In this document: one piece after another, positions 63,183 to 64,000 of the stretch
Layout: each line of letters starts with the position of its first letter
Position numbering within the stretch: the first letter of the stretch is position 1
Origin: Syntrophomonadaceae bacterium
GTDB lineage: Bacteria > Bacillota > Dethiobacteria > DTU022
Direction: 5' to 3'
Assembly (NCBI GenBank): GCA_007121075.1
Contig: SKMK01000016.1
Location: 1-64,000, forward strand
DNA length: 64,000 bases
Translations under genes and position numbers: made by a program
The notes under the pieces: model-generated
Seen by the model: only the letters and a program-made list of their open reading frames with translations
The model's database searches: none
What the model was told of the DNA's origin: nothing

Positions 63183-63210
63183 ATAATGTATTGTCGGAGG
63201 TATCCTATTT

Positions 63211-64000
63211 ATGGAAAAAGAAACGGATAAAAGAACCTCTCTGGATAAAAATATAAGGCCTGGATGCGGAAAGAATTTTTTTGCTGTAATTAGCGATTTC
63301 CTGGATTGCCTGGTTGTTATCCTTGGTTGGCAGGGTGAAATTGTCTATATTAACGGCTTCAGTGAAAATATCACCGGTCTTTCCCCTGAACAGGCAAAAG
63401 GCAGTTATTACTGGGATGTTTTTTGTCTTGATGAAGAAAAAGTACTTTACAAGGCATTTTTTGAAAAACTTAAGCCCGAACAGTTTCCTTTTGAATTAAA
63501 AACCCAGATCACTGCTAAAAATAACACTAACTCCACTATTCTGTGGAAATACAGCATCTTGCAGGAGCAAAATATAGAGAATGGGCCCGGGGAGTATCTT
63601 GTTCTTACCGGTACTGATATTACCAGTTATGATGAAACCAACAGAAAGCTGCAGGAAGTCGGAGAAAAATACAGGACCCTGATCCACGTTTCGCCGGTTT
63701 CTGTTATTTCTTTAGATACCGCTTTCAGGGTGAAAAGCTGGAGCTCGGCTACCGAAAAGCTACTCGGGTGGACAGAAAAAAATGTTCTGGAGAAGAGTGT
63801 ATTTCAAATATTGGGCGGTAAAGAGGGCCGGTTAAAAGAATACTGTGAGCGGTCCTTGCAAGGAAGCATAAGCAACGATCTGGAGTTCACCTGCCACAGG
63901 AAAGATGGGGCGCCTGTTACAGTCAGCCTCTACCTGGCGCCGACTCGCGATCATAACGGTATAGTTGACGGGATTGTCCTGATTGCCCTGGATATTACCG
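63211..64000 (+). CDS. PAS-domain signalling protein, cut by the window end
   Basis: From the ATG at 63211, after TCGGAGG, the frame stays open to the window edge (263 codons), so the ORF track omitted it. Two PAS domains are visible: one at about 25-135 (VVILGWQGEIVYINGFSENITGLSPEQ, ending LTGTDITSYDETNRKLQE) and one from about 150 (VSVISLDTAFRVKSWSSATEKLLGWTE, ending LIALDIT). The output domain lies outside. It follows the HD-GYP gene by 28 bases and may share its transcript; a kinase or GGDEF output is likely. Confidence 0.8.
   Translation, partial: MEKETDKRTSLDKNIRPGCGKNFFAVISDFLDCLVVILGWQGEIVYINGFSENITGLSPEQAKGSYYWDVFCLDEEKVLYKAFFEKLKPEQFPFELKTQITAKNNTNSTILWKYSILQEQNIENGPGEYLVLTGTDITSYDETNRKLQEVGEKYRTLIHVSPVSVISLDTAFRVKSWSSATEKLLGWTEKNVLEKSVFQILGGKEGRLKEYCERSLQGSISNDLEFTCHRKDGAPVTVSLYLAPTRDHNGIVDGIVLIALDIT

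Noticed and set aside
1-64000. CRISPR arrays, tRNA or rRNA genes, prophage
   Set aside because: No repeated spacer pattern, tRNA-like arms with CCA-side motifs, rRNA sequence, integrase or phage structural genes were seen on reading.

Overview
The window is a chromosomal segment of an anaerobic, low-to-mid GC Firmicute, most likely class Clostridia. The signs are a Firmicutes-type spc/alpha ribosomal operon that includes a KOW-domain gene between map and infA, a four-cysteine zinc-type S4, strong AGGAGG ribosome binding sites with many TTG/GTG starts, a cdaA-cdaR-glmM-glmS locus, an AmmeMemoRadiSam cluster and a molybdenum/tungsten cofactor operon. The genus cannot be fixed from the sequence alone. 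No rRNA, tRNA, CRISPR array, intact insertion sequence or prophage was seen, so this is mostly a stable housekeeping region followed by a looser accessory half.

Layout. 1-12.7 kb: ribosomal proteins from the tail of rpsN through rplQ, with secY, map, infA and rpoA, then the ECF transporter module (ecfA1-ecfA2-ecfT), truA and rplM-rpsI, closed by a terminator. adk is missing from its usual place between secY and map. 12.8-15.2 kb: a gamma-carbonic-anhydrase-like protein, a gene-poor stretch, an archaeal-like (group II) GGGP synthase and a non-coding stretch with a doubtful transposase remnant. 15.2-21.7 kb, minus strand: a compact Moco/Tuco operon (moeA, moeA-PBP fusion, moaA, mobB-moaC fusion, MOSC-mogA fusion) behind a Moco riboswitch. 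21.7-23.4 kb, minus strand: marR and a split chromate transporter pair. 23.5-26.2 kb: the three-gene AmmeMemoRadiSam cluster with its own promoter. 26.4-34.8 kb: c-di-AMP synthesis and its regulator, glmM, glmS, glnS, a small membrane protein and asnS.

35-50 kb is accessory: an ornithine-cyclodeaminase-like enzyme, a CDF-like protein, a polyprenol/phytol-kinase-like protein, an orphan CooT-like nickel protein, two MFS transporters, a methyltransferase, an iron alcohol dehydrogenase, a DUF21 protein, a Tat-like membrane-anchored aldo/keto reductase, a secreted serine hydrolase, a decayed flavodoxin-like oxidoreductase and a complete TRAP transporter whose large subunit appears to start at CTG. 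51-64 kb: a TetR-controlled ABC-2 exporter, a PAS-GGDEF-HD-GYP protein, envelope lipoproteins, a hydrolase, a thiamine-binding-like protein, folD, a variant HD-GYP protein and a PAS protein cut by the window end.

Three genes absent from the supplied ORF track were found by reading: rpmJ (5176-5289) and two 59-residue membrane proteins (40391-40570 and 58378-58557), each with a strong ribosome binding site. The first small protein has a near-consensus promoter with a perfect 12-bp palindrome between -35 and -10. The most notable points are the riboswitch-controlled fused cofactor operon, the archaeal-like GGGP synthase in a Firmicute, the AmmeMemoRadiSam cluster with dioxygenase-like and AMMECR1 parts as separate overlapping genes, the Tat-like anchored reductase, and the small regulated membrane protein. 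All functional statements rest on recognition of families and motifs by eye; no database search was possible.
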